A stretch of 42,339 bases of DNA from Deltaproteobacteria bacterium (GCA_015489365.1 WFZW01000065.1:1-42339), one strand, 5' to 3'; positions 1 to 8,974 are shown, counted from the first letter of the stretch. Notes: generated by a model not told the origin, from the sequence alone. Numbers and translations are program-made.

Positions 1-488
1 ATGGAAAGCAGTGTGCTACAATCGGCAGGGGCCTGGGCCATGGTGACGATTTTTCCTATATCGGCACCAGTTTTTTCTTGTTTTATCAAAATATTACGTA
101 GTTTGTCAAGGCTGGGGGTTCCATTAAAGTCATGATAGGAGATTATGACCTTGGTGCCATGTTTGTGGGCATGCTTGATGAGGGGACCCTTCAGGGAATC
201 GTCAGTACGTAATTCAATGTCGACATAGTCGGCCCCTGCGGCTACCGCCTGTTCAAGTATGGCCACCCTTTCATCTTCGCCGCCTTGGAAATGGCCACCC
301 TCGTTTCTTGGTCGATTTGTAAGGATCAAAGGGCAGGGTTTGTTTTGTATCAATCTTACTAGATTTAGATCGGCCGGGTTGTGCAATGCGTCTAGCCGTA
401 TCTCAAGAACATCGGCCTGCTTCCCAAAGAGGGCTATCTTTCTCGAAAGAAAGTCTGGTTGTGATTCTGCCAGGGGTACACATATCAT
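1..488 (-). CDS. aroD: 3-dehydroquinate dehydratase type I (partial, C-terminus off the window)
   Basis: This is the third step of the shikimate pathway, converting 3-dehydroquinate to 3-dehydroshikimate through a lysine Schiff base. I read 162 codons on the minus strand without a stop. The order of motifs fits the type I family: VLEIRLDAL (about residues 27-35), LTNRPRNEGG, the AGADYVDIEL strand, SYHDFNGTP with the likely catalytic His119, and GADIGKIVTM with the likely Schiff-base Lys146. The window edge cuts the gene near residue 162 of an expected 220-250. I chose the ATG at 488 because it gives the family-like opening MICVPLAES. The frame stays open further upstream, but that DNA belongs to an interspersed repeat. 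It lies downstream of the purH-type gene on the same strand. The family call rests on several motifs and is secure; the start is less so. Confidence 0.85.
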   Translation of the reverse strand, partial: MICVPLAESQPDFLSRKIALFGKQADVLEIRLDALHNPADLNLVRLIQNKPCPLILTNRPRNEGGHFQGGEDERVAILEQAVAAGADYVDIELRTDDSLKGPLIKHAHKHGTKVIISYHDFNGTPSLDKLRNILIKQEKTGADIGKIVTMAQAPADCSTLLS

Positions 489-520
489 AGATGCATCCGA
501 AATCTTGCCACTTGCCCCTT

Positions 521-563
521 TGTGCCCATGGTTAATCAAAAAATGCACATTCGAATAAAAAAG
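521..563 (-). repeat. Family B intergenic repeat, copy B4
   Basis: Read on the minus strand this matches the core of copies B1 and B2: a T-rich run, ATYCGAA, GCATTTTTTGATTA, then CCATGG and a C/A-rich tail. It lies in sense orientation directly before the likely aroD start. The match covers only about 45 bases and the ends are approximate. Confidence 0.55.
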
Positions 564-661
564 AGGGCATAGATCTCATATGTGTTCATAGGGCCCATGG
601 CAGCGATATCCTTAAGGACACGTGCTTTTTCCATATACATGTAGCTGGCAGCTGGCTATGT

Positions 662-1291
662 TTAGTCACCTTGAAAATAGGGATCCGATTCTGGGTCAAT
701 AGAGGCAAGATACCGGCTGATGGCCTCATCGTAGCGGCTGGTTGTCGCAAATACCTTTTTGGCAAGATCAAATCTGGTCTTGAGCGAGGTTGCCCCACCA
801 TTGGCCTTCATATCGTTGAGTACCATTTGGTAATCCTGCGGATCGACGATCACTGTTACGTATTTGAAATTCTTGGCCGATGAACGAAGGAGCGTAGGCC
901 CACCTATATCGATATTCTCTATGGCATCTGCCAAACCGGTACCTTCCTTGGCAACTGTTTTTTCGAATGCATAGAGATTCACAACAACCATATCAATGGG
1001 AACAATGCCATGGGCGTTCATCTGTGCCACATGTGTCTTATTGTCCCTTATGGCCAATATCCCCCCGTGAATCTTAGGGTGTAAGGTCTTTACACGCCCG
1101 TCCATCATTTCAGGAAAGCCCGTGACCTCTGATACGTCCTTTACAGCTACACCGGCATCCCTGATTGTCTTTGCAGTGCCCCCGGTAGAAATAATTTCCA
1201 CTCCCATCTCGTGGAGTTCACGGGCTAGTTCCGTCACTCCGCTTTTGTCCGTAACGCTGATAAGAGCCCTCTTTATCTTGTTCATCATCAT
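662..1291 (-). CDS. purH: IMP cyclohydrolase, stand-alone PurH N-terminal domain
   Basis: It closes the purine ring, converting FAICAR to IMP, the last step of de novo purine synthesis. The 209 residues match only the N-terminal MGS-like cyclohydrolase half of bifunctional PurH. They include [50 protein letters not shown], and [18 protein letters not shown] followed by VTVIVDP. The protein stops after [12 protein letters not shown], where the AICAR transformylase domain would begin in the roughly 520-residue enzyme. The clean ending suggests a genuinely split purH rather than a frameshift, and I see no transformylase sequence downstream. The start is one of three consecutive ATG codons. A tRNA-Pro ends only 26 bases upstream on the same strand, so the two are probably co-transcribed. 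Confidence 0.9.
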   Translation of the reverse strand: MMMNKIKRALISVTDKSGVTELARELHEMGVEIISTGGTAKTIRDAGVAVKDVSEVTGFPEMMDGRVKTLHPKIHGGILAIRDNKTHVAQMNAHGIVPIDMVVVNLYAFEKTVAKEGTGLADAIENIDIGGPTLLRSSAKNFKYVTVIVDPQDYQMVLNDMKANGGATSLKTRFDLAKKVFATTSRYDEAISRYLASIDPESDPYFQGD

Positions 1292-1317
1292 GCCCCTGGG
1301 TTTCTTGGTTGAAAAAA

Positions 1318-1394
1318 TGGTCGGGACGAGAGGATTTGAACCTCCGACCCCAGCGTCCCGAACGCTGTGCTCTACCAGACTGAGCCACGTCCCG
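1318..1394 (-). tRNA. tRNA-Pro (anticodon CGG)
   Basis: A complete 77-base cloverleaf on the minus strand. The acceptor arms are CGGGACG and CGTCCCG, followed by discriminator A and an encoded CCA. The anticodon stem is CAGCG/CGCTG around the loop TTCGGGA, giving anticodon CGG (codon CCG). The T arm contains GGTTCAAATCC. The overall form resembles proteobacterial tRNA-Pro. The CCA ends 26 bases before the purH-type start on the same strand. Confidence 0.95.
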
Positions 1395-1539
1395 ACACAA
1401 AACTTCTGCAGCCTGCATCCCTGAATCTGCCCCTATTTCTATGCTCAAGGTACATAATTTGAAATAGGACCATCCCTGAGATGTACCTCGAATATGCCCC
1501 AATACAAGGTATCCTTTCATATATTCGGCCCTGGCAACC

Positions 1540-1567
1540 TTGTCAACCGTAGGAAAAGATATATAAA
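1540..1567 (+). promoter_or_regulatory. Candidate sigma-70 promoter
   Basis: TTGTCA at 1540-1545 is followed after 16 bases by TATAAA at 1562-1567. The next plus-strand features are repeat copy A1 and the Mth938-like gene, so it could drive that gene and cobB. The call rests on consensus match only. Confidence 0.4.
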
Positions 1568-1663
1568 CTTCTTATATGTTCTAGGCCCCTTAACTCGCAT
1601 CTTAAGGCATGGCGGCATGATTCAAGGGCGGAACATATGTGCAGGCAGTCGAACAGCAGGAGG

Positions 1664-1748
1664 TTTATCGTAAAAATACAGAGTCTATGAGCTGTATCTT
1701 CATGTATTGGGGGTGCGGCACCAAGGTGCGGGCCGCATAGAAATTTAG
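1664..1748 (+). repeat. Two-hairpin intergenic element, copy A1
   Basis: A full copy of the window-wide element. It starts TTTATCGTAAAAATACAG; hairpin 1 pairs ATACAG with CTGTAT; hairpin 2 pairs TGCGGC with GCCGCA; it ends GCATAGAAATTTAG. It lies in sense orientation 62 bases before the Mth938-like start at 1811. The stretch from 1395 to 1810 holds no other gene that I can support. Confidence 0.8.
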
Positions 1749-1810
1749 TCCAGATCTTTGCCTCATAGATGAAGCATTTATCCCAGGTCTCTAAGCGCAA
1801 GGAGGATCAA

Positions 1811-2161
1811 ATGGTCATCGAATCCTATCGTTTCGGCCAGATAGTGATCGACAACAAGGTGTATACAAGCGATCTCAAGATTATTAATGGGGTGGTAAAG
1901 GATAATTGGTGGCGGTCCGAGGGACACGTGGTATCACCCTCTGATATCGATGATATAATGGCTGCAAGGCCTGATATCGTAATAATAGGCACAGGGGCAT
2001 CCGGGATGATGAAGTTGGCCCCTGGGCTTTCCAAGGCATTTACAGACAAGGGTATAAAGGTAGAGGCCCTGCTTACCAAGCTTGCGGCCAAAAGATTTAA
2101 TGAACTCGTCTCCCGACTTGGGCCTTCAAAGGTTGCCTTTGCCGCACATTTGACCTGTTGA
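1811..2161 (+). CDS. Mth938-like domain protein (DUF498 family)
   Basis: A 116-residue protein of the Mth938/NDUFAF3-like alpha/beta fold. The typical pattern is present: an N-terminal SYRFGQIVIDNKVY strand, the WWRSEGH segment, PDIVIIGTGASG around residues 53-64, then TDKGIKVEALLTKLAAKRFNEL at the end. The biochemical role of bacterial members is not settled. The ATG at 1811 was chosen over an in-frame upstream codon because AAGGAGG sits 6 bases before it. The gene ends 39 bases before cobB on the same strand and probably shares its transcript. Repeat copy A1 lies in its leader. The family assignment is from pattern recognition. Confidence 0.75.
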   Translation: MVIESYRFGQIVIDNKVYTSDLKIINGVVKDNWWRSEGHVVSPSDIDDIMAARPDIVIIGTGASGMMKLAPGLSKAFTDKGIKVEALLTKLAAKRFNELVSRLGPSKVAFAAHLTC

Positions 2162-2200
2162 CCAGGAAGGGCAGCCAAATGACTACCTGCTAGAATTCCT

Positions 2201-3646
2201 ATGCATATGACACCAGGACTGATAATAGCTGGCACCCACAGCGGCTGTGGCAAGACCACCGTAACATTGGCCTTGATGGCCGCACTGAGGAGACAGGGCC
2301 TTTCGGTCGCGCCCTTCAAGGTGGGGCCCGACTTCATAGATCCTGGGCATCACGCCCAGGTATGTAACCGGCCCAGCTACAATCTGGATAGCTGGATGCT
2401 TAAGAAACAATATGTTCGGCACCTGTTTAACAAATCCTCCACGGACGCCAATTGTGCTGTAATCGAAGGGGTAATGGGCCTCTTTGACGGTGCACAGGGT
2501 GATACCCTGGTAGGATCAACCGCTGAAATAGCCATGTGGCTGGACTTGCCAATCCTGTTGGTAGTGGACGCCCGGAGCCTTGCTGGAAGTGTTGCCGCAC
2601 TGGTTCACGGATACATCTCATTCAAAAAATGCCTAAGGTTTGCCGGGGTGATACTCAACAGGGTGGGAAGTAAAAGGCATGCCGAAATCCTGGTCGACGC
2701 TTTGAAGGTATTGGAATTGCCATGGATAGGGTATCTTGAAAGGGATGATAGGATCAATGTGCCTTCAAGGCATCTGGGGCTTGTGACCGCTAACGATTTC
2801 CCTTGGGAACCCGACAAGATGAGAATCTTGGCAGATTGGCTGGAAAGGGGTTGTGATCTCTCTGAATTGTGGAAAATTCTAACGGCCTCAGGTCCTACCT
2901 GGCGGGGTACCAGCCTATCGGATGATAGAGTGGGTGATATGCGCCATATTTATACAGTTACGGAAGCAGATGAGAAAAAGGGTGGTGAAACCGTAAGGAT
3001 TGCTGTGGCCATGGACGAGGCCTTCTCCTTTTATTACCAAGACAATTTGGATCTTCTTCAACAGTATGGAGCAGAGCTGGTCTATTTTTCACCCATTAGG
3101 GATGCAAGGCTACCCAAGGGTATTAGTGGATTATATCTTGGAGGTGGATATCCTGAGCTCTATGGTAAAGTCCTTGGGGAAAACCGAACGCTGATCGAGG
3201 AGCTTGTTCGTCTGGCAAAAAGGGGAATGCCTATCTACGCGGAATGTGGAGGTATGCTCTATTTGTGTAAACGTATCATGCCCTTAGATGGAACGACAGG
3301 GCCCATGGAGATGGCAGGGCTCTTCCCCCTTGATATAAGGATGTATACCAGACGCAGGGCCCTAGGTTATAGGGAGGCTACTATAAAAGGGGATTTCTTG
3401 TTAGGACCAATTGGCGCAACCATGAGGGGACATGAATTTCATTATTCCGACATGGATGTGACAGATGCCCCTGGGAGAAATTGCCTGAGTTTCTGTCTAC
3501 AGGTTAAGGATTCTAACGGAAGGCCAGTCAATCTGCCTGTATTGCGATATAAAAACGTCTTTGCAAGCTATCTACATCTTCACTTTGGGAGTTTTCCCCT
3601 CTCGGCCAGGTACCTGGTAAAAAGGGCAATGCAATATCATAATTGA
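2201..3646 (+). CDS. cobB/cbiA: Cobyrinate a,c-diamide synthase
   Basis: An ATP- and glutamine-dependent amidase that converts the a and c side chains of cobyrinate (or hydrogenobyrinate) to amides during corrin synthesis. The 481 residues comprise an N-terminal P-loop synthetase domain (GTHSGCGKTT at 11-20, then FKVGPDFIDPGHH and the EGVMGLFDG motif) and a C-terminal glutaminase-like domain. The latter has GGGYPELY at 314-321, the likely nucleophile Cys349 in YAECGGMLYL, and a terminal SYLHLHFGS histidine segment. Length and domain order fit the family. A paralogue acting on Ni-sirohydrochlorin (CfbB) is related, but nothing here points to methanogenesis. The ribosome binding site is weak and the start could also be the ATG at 2207. 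No other cobalamin genes are in the window. Confidence 0.9.
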   Translation: MHMTPGLIIAGTHSGCGKTTVTLALMAALRRQGLSVAPFKVGPDFIDPGHHAQVCNRPSYNLDSWMLKKQYVRHLFNKSSTDANCAVIEGVMGLFDGAQGDTLVGSTAEIAMWLDLPILLVVDARSLAGSVAALVHGYISFKKCLRFAGVILNRVGSKRHAEILVDALKVLELPWIGYLERDDRINVPSRHLGLVTANDFPWEPDKMRILADWLERGCDLSELWKILTASGPTWRGTSLSDDRVGDMRHIYTVTEADEKKGGETVRIAVAMDEAFSFYYQDNLDLLQQYGAELVYFSPIRDARLPKGISGLYLGGGYPELYGKVLGENRTLIEELVRLAKRGMPIYAECGGMLYLCKRIMPLDGTTGPMEMAGLFPLDIRMYTRRRALGYREATIKGDFLLGPIGATMRGHEFHYSDMDVTDAPGRNCLSFCLQVKDSNGRPVNLPVLRYKNVFASYLHLHFGSFPLSARYLVKRAMQYHN

Positions 3647-3676
3647 TGACTTGATCTTGCAATCCTTCCAGTTGCC

Positions 3677-3732
3677 CATGGGTGTCCATAGCTAATCAAA
3701 AAAGCATTTTCGGATTAACCTTCATGCGGCCA
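3677..3732 (-). repeat. Family B intergenic repeat, copy B3
   Basis: On the minus strand it reads GGCCGCATGAAGG, then TTAATCCGAAAATGC, then TTTTTTGATTAGC and TATGGACACC. The first part looks like the 3' end of a family A element, fused directly to a family B core. It lies in the 500-base gene-free stretch between cobB and fliK, pointing toward the cobB end. Confidence 0.6.
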
Positions 3733-3784
3733 GGTACATGGTGCCTATCTATTAGGAAAAACCTTCCCCATTGGTTCTTTTCAT

Positions 3785-3872
3785 CCCAAGCCTTCATACA
3801 GCCCGTATTCTCTATGCTACGCCCAGGGCATGAAGATACTGCCCATATGTATACCTTGTTTTCGCAGATAAA
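3785..3872 (-). repeat. Two-hairpin intergenic element, copy A10 (diverged)
   Basis: On the minus strand it keeps the order TTTATCTGCGAAAA, ATATGGGC, AGTATCTTCATG, TGGGCGTAGC, ACGGGCTGTATGAAGG. It is diverged but aligns with the family end to end. It points toward the 3' end of cobB, so it is not in a leader. It forms an opposed pair with copy A2. Confidence 0.6.
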
Positions 3873-4052
3873 CCTTTATGTAGCCCATATTTCCCCCGGT
3901 GCTGCGGCCCTGGAAAGTAAATAGGCTTTTTGCTGAGCGGTTTTTTCAAAATTGAGTTTCTTGGATACGGTATGACTCTTGCAAGTATTTTTCGAAAATA
4001 CATTTTGAACTTAGATCGCATCTTGGTCTTACTGCATCTGCAGGCCGCATGA

Positions 4053-4135
4053 TTTACCGTGAAAATACAGGGTCTATGGGCTGTATCTTCATATATTGGG
4101 GGGCGGCACCAAGGTACGGGCCGCTGGAAGTTTAA
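4053..4135 (+). repeat. Two-hairpin intergenic element, copy A2
   Basis: It starts TTTACCGTGAAAATACAG. Hairpin 1 pairs ATACAG with CTGTAT, and hairpin 2 pairs GCGGC with GCCGC. It ends GGAAGTTTAA 13 bases before the fliK start, in sense orientation. Upstream it shares a GCATCTT...GGCCGCATGA stretch with copy A1, so the unit may extend about 40 bases further 5'. Confidence 0.8.
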
Positions 4136-4148
4136 AGGTGCATAGATT

Positions 4149-5978
4149 ATGGCTACAGCAAACCTGCCAGGGATACAAGAAATCATGTCCCCAGGGGCAT
4201 TGAACATATCGGGTCCATCTGTTGAAACAGACGGGAAATCGTCCCCTGCTTCCCCATTTGAGGATGTAATAAACAAGGCCTTTGTAGGTGGAAGGTCGAT
4301 TAAGGCCGGGGACAAGGGCCTTGCAAGGTTACAGGAGGAAAATAACCAGGAAAAGATGTGTTCCCAGGGTGCATATGCAATGCTCAATGCATTTTATACC
4401 CTGCTGGCCCAGTATGTCAAAACAGGTTCGGAGGGCCTACAAGACGAGGATATTTTGGGTACCTCTTTGTCCCTTGAACTTGACAAGGGATTGATAGACA
4501 AGGGACAAGAGGGGGCTTTGGCCGGTGATATCGGTCGAGAGATCCATTCGGCGACCGACCAGCTTGCCGGGCCCAAGATGTCGGCCATCGCTGAAAATGT
4601 ACGACAGGATAAGATGGCAGATTTTCTAAAGGCATGGGAGGCCTTGAATGGGAAGGCACTAGTAGCTGCTCAAGCGGATACCAGTACAGACGACAACAGC
4701 CTTGCTACACGGATAAGGGCATTCTTTATGCATGTGTTTGCGACGCGGGACAAGGGCATGATATTTGCCGAGGCCGAAGACATTACGCCACCAATAGTTT
4801 CACAGACAGGGCAGCATCAGGAAGGCAGGAAGAACTTATTGCCCTTCGATAATGAGATGTCCCCGCGAGCCCCACTAACAGGCATGCTGTCTTTTCCTGT
4901 CTTAGGATCCATAAGCCGTGCCCAACAGCCGGTGGCGGCCCATGGAAAAGGAGGCCACGATGCAACCAAGCCTAATATGGCGAGAGATCCTGGCGTTGTC
5001 ACCACTAATCATCAAGCCGATCGATCATTCAAGGCCTCACATCACAAGGCGATTCCTCCTGACAAGCAGGCATCAGCCCAGCAAACCGTGGAGACGCCCA
5101 GGCAAGACAACAAATTGGACAATCCAGGCCCAAAGGCCTCTGCCGATGGTCCTGTCGATGAGGCCTTAAGGGAACCAAGACCTGCAAATACAGGCGGCCG
5201 TAAAACAAATGGGCCTTCATTTATCGAATCCAAGGATGGTGTCCGCCAAAGGGCCATCGGTCAGAACGTCGGTAGTCCCTTTAATCAGACCGTAAAAAGA
5301 TCCTTCAGCCATGGTATTCAGGATAGACCTGGGGATAAAATCCTAGATACTGTCACGATGTCCGGTCCAAGGGTTGACAGGCACCAAGATATATCCAAGG
5401 GGATCATTGAGGCCAAGGTCGACACCATCTTGATGCGTGATGAGGACAGAGCCAATGCATCGGACAGGAGCAACGGGGCCATAGGCACCTACAACCATGC
5501 CCATTTACCACCCCTTAAGGGAACGAAAGGGCAACAGGTACCCGGTGGAGTTGATGTGACTGGACAGCTTAGCAAGGGCGTTTCAGAGGCAATAAAATCC
5601 AACCAGGGGCGGCTTGTCCTTCACCTTGATCCACCGGAGCTAGGCTCGGTGCAAATAAGGATAGTTGTAAATCACCACAATGAAATAAGTGCTACGTTTC
5701 TGGCCGAGCACCCTGAAACCAGGCACACGATAGAGCAAAATTTAGGGGGATTGAGGCAGCAACTTGCCAATCAGGGTTTTTCCCTTGGTGACGTGAATGT
5801 CGGATTGGGGCATGGGGGGGGCTTTGGGCATGCCAGAGATCAAGACGGAAGGCAGATATTCGATGGTCCAATCCCTGCTAATGTATTGGAATCCAGGACA
5901 GATGGCCATGCAGCAGCAAGGCAGACCGGGCAGGTCGTTGCATCCCGTTCTGGTAGTAGTGTTCATTTGATAGCCTGA
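4149..5978 (+). CDS. fliK: Flagellar hook-length control protein FliK
   Basis: A secreted ruler that measures the growing hook and switches the export apparatus from hook to filament substrates. Only the C-terminal domain is conserved. Around residues 480-570 there is LVLHLDPPELGSVQIRI, then ISATFLAEHPETRHTIEQN, LGGLRQQLANQGFSL and DVNVGLG, the FliK/Flg_hook core. The 480 residues before it are low-complexity, polar and poor in predicted structure, as is usual for the ruler part. At 609 residues it is rather long for the family. It heads a plus-strand run with flgD (34 bases on) and flgE. Repeat copy A2 ends 13 bases before the ATG and no strong ribosome binding site is visible. Confidence 0.9.
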   Translation: MATANLPGIQEIMSPGALNISGPSVETDGKSSPASPFEDVINKAFVGGRSIKAGDKGLARLQEENNQEKMCSQGAYAMLNAFYTLLAQYVKTGSEGLQDEDILGTSLSLELDKGLIDKGQEGALAGDIGREIHSATDQLAGPKMSAIAENVRQDKMADFLKAWEALNGKALVAAQADTSTDDNSLATRIRAFFMHVFATRDKGMIFAEAEDITPPIVSQTGQHQEGRKNLLPFDNEMSPRAPLTGMLSFPVLGSISRAQQPVAAHGKGGHDATKPNMARDPGVVTTNHQADRSFKASHHKAIPPDKQASAQQTVETPRQDNKLDNPGPKASADGPVDEALREPRPANTGGRKTNGPSFIESKDGVRQRAIGQNVGSPFNQTVKRSFSHGIQDRPGDKILDTVTMSGPRVDRHQDISKGIIEAKVDTILMRDEDRANASDRSNGAIGTYNHAHLPPLKGTKGQQVPGGVDVTGQLSKGVSEAIKSNQGRLVLHLDPPELGSVQIRIVVNHHNEISATFLAEHPETRHTIEQNLGGLRQQLANQGFSLGDVNVGLGHGGGFGHARDQDGRQIFDGPIPANVLESRTDGHAAARQTGQVVASRSGSSVHLIA

Positions 5979-6012
5979 TATGTAATCCGGTTACAAAGGG
6001 AGAGTACGACAG

Positions 6013-6705
6013 ATGGAAAGCGGATTCATCAATAGCCCTGTGGCGAGTCAGGATAAGGTGACAGGTGGTGTTAAATATGAGAAACCCCAGGACCGGAACA
6101 CCCTTGACCGTGAGGATTTTATGAATCTATTCGTGGCTCAACTCCAATATCAGGATCCTATGAATCCCATGGATAGTGAACAGATGGCCTCCCAGGTGGC
6201 CCAGTTCAACATGGTGGATCTCATGTACAAGAACAATGATGCCATCAATAACATGGTAAGGGCCGAGGAGTCGAGGACACAGATAGATGCCGTATCAATG
6301 ATAGGCAGGCGCGTGCGCTACGAAGGAAATAGACTACCCGTTGGTCCCAATGGGCCTTATGCCTTTGAATACGAATTAGATAGGCCCGCAGCCGCTTGCA
6401 AGATAACCATCAAGGATGAATCAGGACGCTTAATAAAACAGTGGGATGCAGGCTCGCAAGGAACCGGGCAACATGACCTGGATTGGGATGGTACTGACAG
6501 CTCCGGGAATGCGGTATCAGGGGCCATGTACATTGTCAGTATTGAGGCCATGGATGAGCAGGGCAACGATTTGGAGACCAAGACCTGGACTACCGGCCAG
6601 GTGAATGCAGTAGCCTTTCCCGATAAAGGGCTACCAGAGCTATCCATAAAGGACGGACCAAGGTTGAAATTCGACCAGATTTCCATGGTGGACGGCACTA
6701 GTTGA
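6013..6705 (+). CDS. flgD: Flagellar hook assembly (cap) protein FlgD
   Basis: FlgD forms the scaffold cap at the tip of the growing hook and is needed to add FlgE subunits. The 230-residue protein has the conserved N-terminal block LFVAQLQYQDPMNPMDSEQM followed by SQVAQFNMVD. The central Ig/tudor-like part has IGRRVRYEG and GQHDLDWDGTDSSGNAVSGA, a typical FlgD hairpin. It lies between fliK and flgE on the same strand, the usual hook-assembly order. GGGAG lies about 10 bases before the ATG. Confidence 0.93.
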   Translation: MESGFINSPVASQDKVTGGVKYEKPQDRNTLDREDFMNLFVAQLQYQDPMNPMDSEQMASQVAQFNMVDLMYKNNDAINNMVRAEESRTQIDAVSMIGRRVRYEGNRLPVGPNGPYAFEYELDRPAAACKITIKDESGRLIKQWDAGSQGTGQHDLDWDGTDSSGNAVSGAMYIVSIEAMDEQGNDLETKTWTTGQVNAVAFPDKGLPELSIKDGPRLKFDQISMVDGTS

Positions 6706-6802
6706 TACCAATGGTCAGGTGCATCACCTGCTCGTCTCTGGTTATAGGCTATTTTTGAATTGCTTGGCACATTCGGGTGCATAATGTCTTGCGTTTGCAT
6801 CG

Positions 6803-6872
6803 ATCCCTGAAAAAGGGATTCGCTTAGGATGGAATTTTAAAAGAAATAAAGGTTTTAAACATACAAGGAGGA
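6803..6872 (+). promoter_or_regulatory. flgE leader: hairpin plus two CsrA-like sites
   Basis: Within the 170-base gap before flgE there is a hairpin (ATCCCT 6803-6808 with AGGGAT 6814-6819). An AGGATGGA motif follows at 6826-6833, and ATACAAGGAGGA at 6861-6872 contains the flgE ribosome binding site. The last agrees with the published CsrA consensus RUACARGGAUGU at 10 of 12 positions. csrA and fliW are encoded in this window. Binding is inferred. Confidence 0.45.
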
Positions 6873-6877
6873 AACAT

Positions 6878-8947
6878 ATGGCTCTCACCAGTTCTTTGTA
6901 TTCAGGCGTAAGTGGCCTCGTAAACATGGGGAATGCCATGCAGGTTATAGGTGACAACATCTCCAACACGAATACCACTGGTTTCAAGGCGGCAAGGGCT
7001 ACCTTCCAGGATATAATGGCCCAGTCCATCAATACTGCCCGAGGTGGTTCCCAGGTAGGCAGGGGCTCTGCCATGTCCGATGTGGCGCCACTCTTTATCC
7101 AGGGTTCCTTTGAGAGCACCTCTTCGCCCACAGATCTGGCCATAGCGGGGAATGGTTTTTTTATGGTGACCGATCCCAAGGTTGAAAACAGCATATATTT
7201 TACCAGGGCAGGTCAATTCCATGTGGACAAGTTGGGATATCTGGTCAACCCTGCAGGCCTCAGGGTCCAGGGGTGGGGCATGGAGACACAACCTGACGGC
7301 AGCGCAGAGATCGTTGGTGCGATAAAGGATGTTCAGTTGACCACGACCTCACCTCCGGTTGCCACTTCACAGTCTACAATAGCGGTGAACCTGGACAGCC
7401 GGGTCTCCGGTCCAGTGGATGCAAGGAGCCTTGAGACCGCCTGGGTGCAGAAAAAAGGTGAGCTTTCCCCTGATGTTGATTATGAATACAAGACTACTAT
7501 TAATGTCTTCGACAGCGTGGGTAATACCCACGAGTTGAGCGTATATTTTGACCGAACCCACCAGGACAGGGAATGGGAATTCCTTGTCACCATGTCCCCT
7601 GAGGAAGATAAGAACATATTCGCCACCGCACCGGACGTTCCCCCGGATAACAGGGGTATCCTTATGCGGGGTTATATCCATTTTACCCCCCAAGGGAGCA
7701 TAGACGGGATATACAGCAAGCATATAGCGGGAATCGGGGAAGTCACTAGCAGTACGAATACCCAGTACGCCAACTCCAGTTTCTATTCCGATGGGACAGG
7801 AACCTCAAAGGTCAACTTCCGCATAGAGGACATAGAGGATCTTCCAACCCCGCTTCCCAATGGAAGTACATATACCATCTCCGACCAGCCCCATGTTTGG
7901 CTGGAAGATGCCACGAATCCAGGGACCTATCAAGACTTCTACGTGGTAGCCTTTGATCCTGAAGATGACGAGCTTACCCTTGCCGATGCAAGTGGTAATC
8001 CGCAGATAGTGGCCAAGTATTCCGCCAATAATGATGAAAACATACAGCGCTTCGGCACAAGGATCTTGAACTTTCACGATCCCAGCGGCGTTGGAGACAT
8101 TGCGGTCAATCAGGACATAGATACGACAAACAACAAGCTAGATCAGCTGGAACTCGATGACCTCTACCGGATCGATCCGAACGATGATACTACATGGATC
8201 GATTTCAACGACTCTGCATATACAATTACTGCCTATGATCATGACAACATGACCGTTACCATAAGGGATAACAGTACCTCGACATCTTCTACCTATCAGA
8301 TACGTCCAACCGACATCCGGGGTGATTGGTTCGATGTCTCCTATGGCAACCATAACTATCCTGAGCTCAAGGCCTATTTCCTGCCCCCAACAGGTCAGGT
8401 TCTTGCAACTACTGGAGAGGACCTGTCTGCCCAGATGATGGAGATTGATTTCGGAGCGTTTGCCACGGTTAACCAGAACAACGATGGAAGTTTTGATCCC
8501 CCCACGAAGTGGACCACCGAGGCGATCACGACCACCCAATACGCAAACCGGTCCAGCACCCTTTTCTATGACCAGAACGGCTTTGGGCCAGGCTTTCTGG
8601 AATCGGTCAATGTCGATTCCGAGGGTATCATATCAGGTAGTTATTCCAATGGGCGCATAATATCGTTGGCCCAGTTGGGCCTTGCCCGCTTCAATAGCCC
8701 AACGGATCTGTCCAAGGAAGGTGGAAACCTATGGCGGGAGACCACGGCTTCAGGCTCACCCATTACCGGTCCGCCTAGGACGAATGGCCTCGGGAGTATC
8801 GCAGCAAATGCCCTTGAACAATCGACCGTAGACATGGGCACTGAATTTGTCAAATTGATCACCACGCAGAGGGCATTTCAGGCAAATTCCAGGGTCATTA
8901 CCACTACTGATGACATGTTGAATGAATTACTAAATATGAAACGTTAA
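6878..8947 (+). CDS. flgE: Flagellar hook protein FlgE
   Basis: The structural subunit of the hook, exported through the flagellar type III apparatus. The N-terminal rod/hook motif includes SLYSGVSGLVNMGNAMQVIG and DNISNTNTTGFK. The C-terminal helix region has QSTVDMGTEFVKLITTQRAF followed by ANSRVITTTDDMLNELLNMK. At 689 residues it is much longer than the roughly 400-residue enteric protein. The extra length lies in the middle, surface-exposed domains, which are rich in D, N and T. The start follows a strong AAGGAGG at 6864-6870. It is the last gene of the fliK-flgD-flgE run and ends 27 bases before an intrinsic terminator. Its leader carries candidate CsrA sites. Confidence 0.93.
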   Translation: MALTSSLYSGVSGLVNMGNAMQVIGDNISNTNTTGFKAARATFQDIMAQSINTARGGSQVGRGSAMSDVAPLFIQGSFESTSSPTDLAIAGNGFFMVTDPKVENSIYFTRAGQFHVDKLGYLVNPAGLRVQGWGMETQPDGSAEIVGAIKDVQLTTTSPPVATSQSTIAVNLDSRVSGPVDARSLETAWVQKKGELSPDVDYEYKTTINVFDSVGNTHELSVYFDRTHQDREWEFLVTMSPEEDKNIFATAPDVPPDNRGILMRGYIHFTPQGSIDGIYSKHIAGIGEVTSSTNTQYANSSFYSDGTGTSKVNFRIEDIEDLPTPLPNGSTYTISDQPHVWLEDATNPGTYQDFYVVAFDPEDDELTLADASGNPQIVAKYSANNDENIQRFGTRILNFHDPSGVGDIAVNQDIDTTNNKLDQLELDDLYRIDPNDDTTWIDFNDSAYTITAYDHDNMTVTIRDNSTSTSSTYQIRPTDIRGDWFDVSYGNHNYPELKAYFLPPTGQVLATTGEDLSAQMMEIDFGAFATVNQNNDGSFDPPTKWTTEAITTTQYANRSSTLFYDQNGFGPGFLESVNVDSEGIISGSYSNGRIISLAQLGLARFNSPTDLSKEGGNLWRETTASGSPITGPPRTNGLGSIAANALEQSTVDMGTEFVKLITTQRAFQANSRVITTTDDMLNELLNMKR

Positions 8948-8974
8948 CTTGGCATTTTGTTCCTATCCATGGTG

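Noticed and set aside
6716-6730. CAGGTG-CAT-CACCTG hairpin after flgD as a terminator
   Set aside because: There is no T run after it.
6765-6780. Sigma-54-like promoter TGGCAC...GTGC before flgE
   Set aside because: The GG and GC elements are 11 bases apart where the spacing must be 10, and TTGC reads GTGC.
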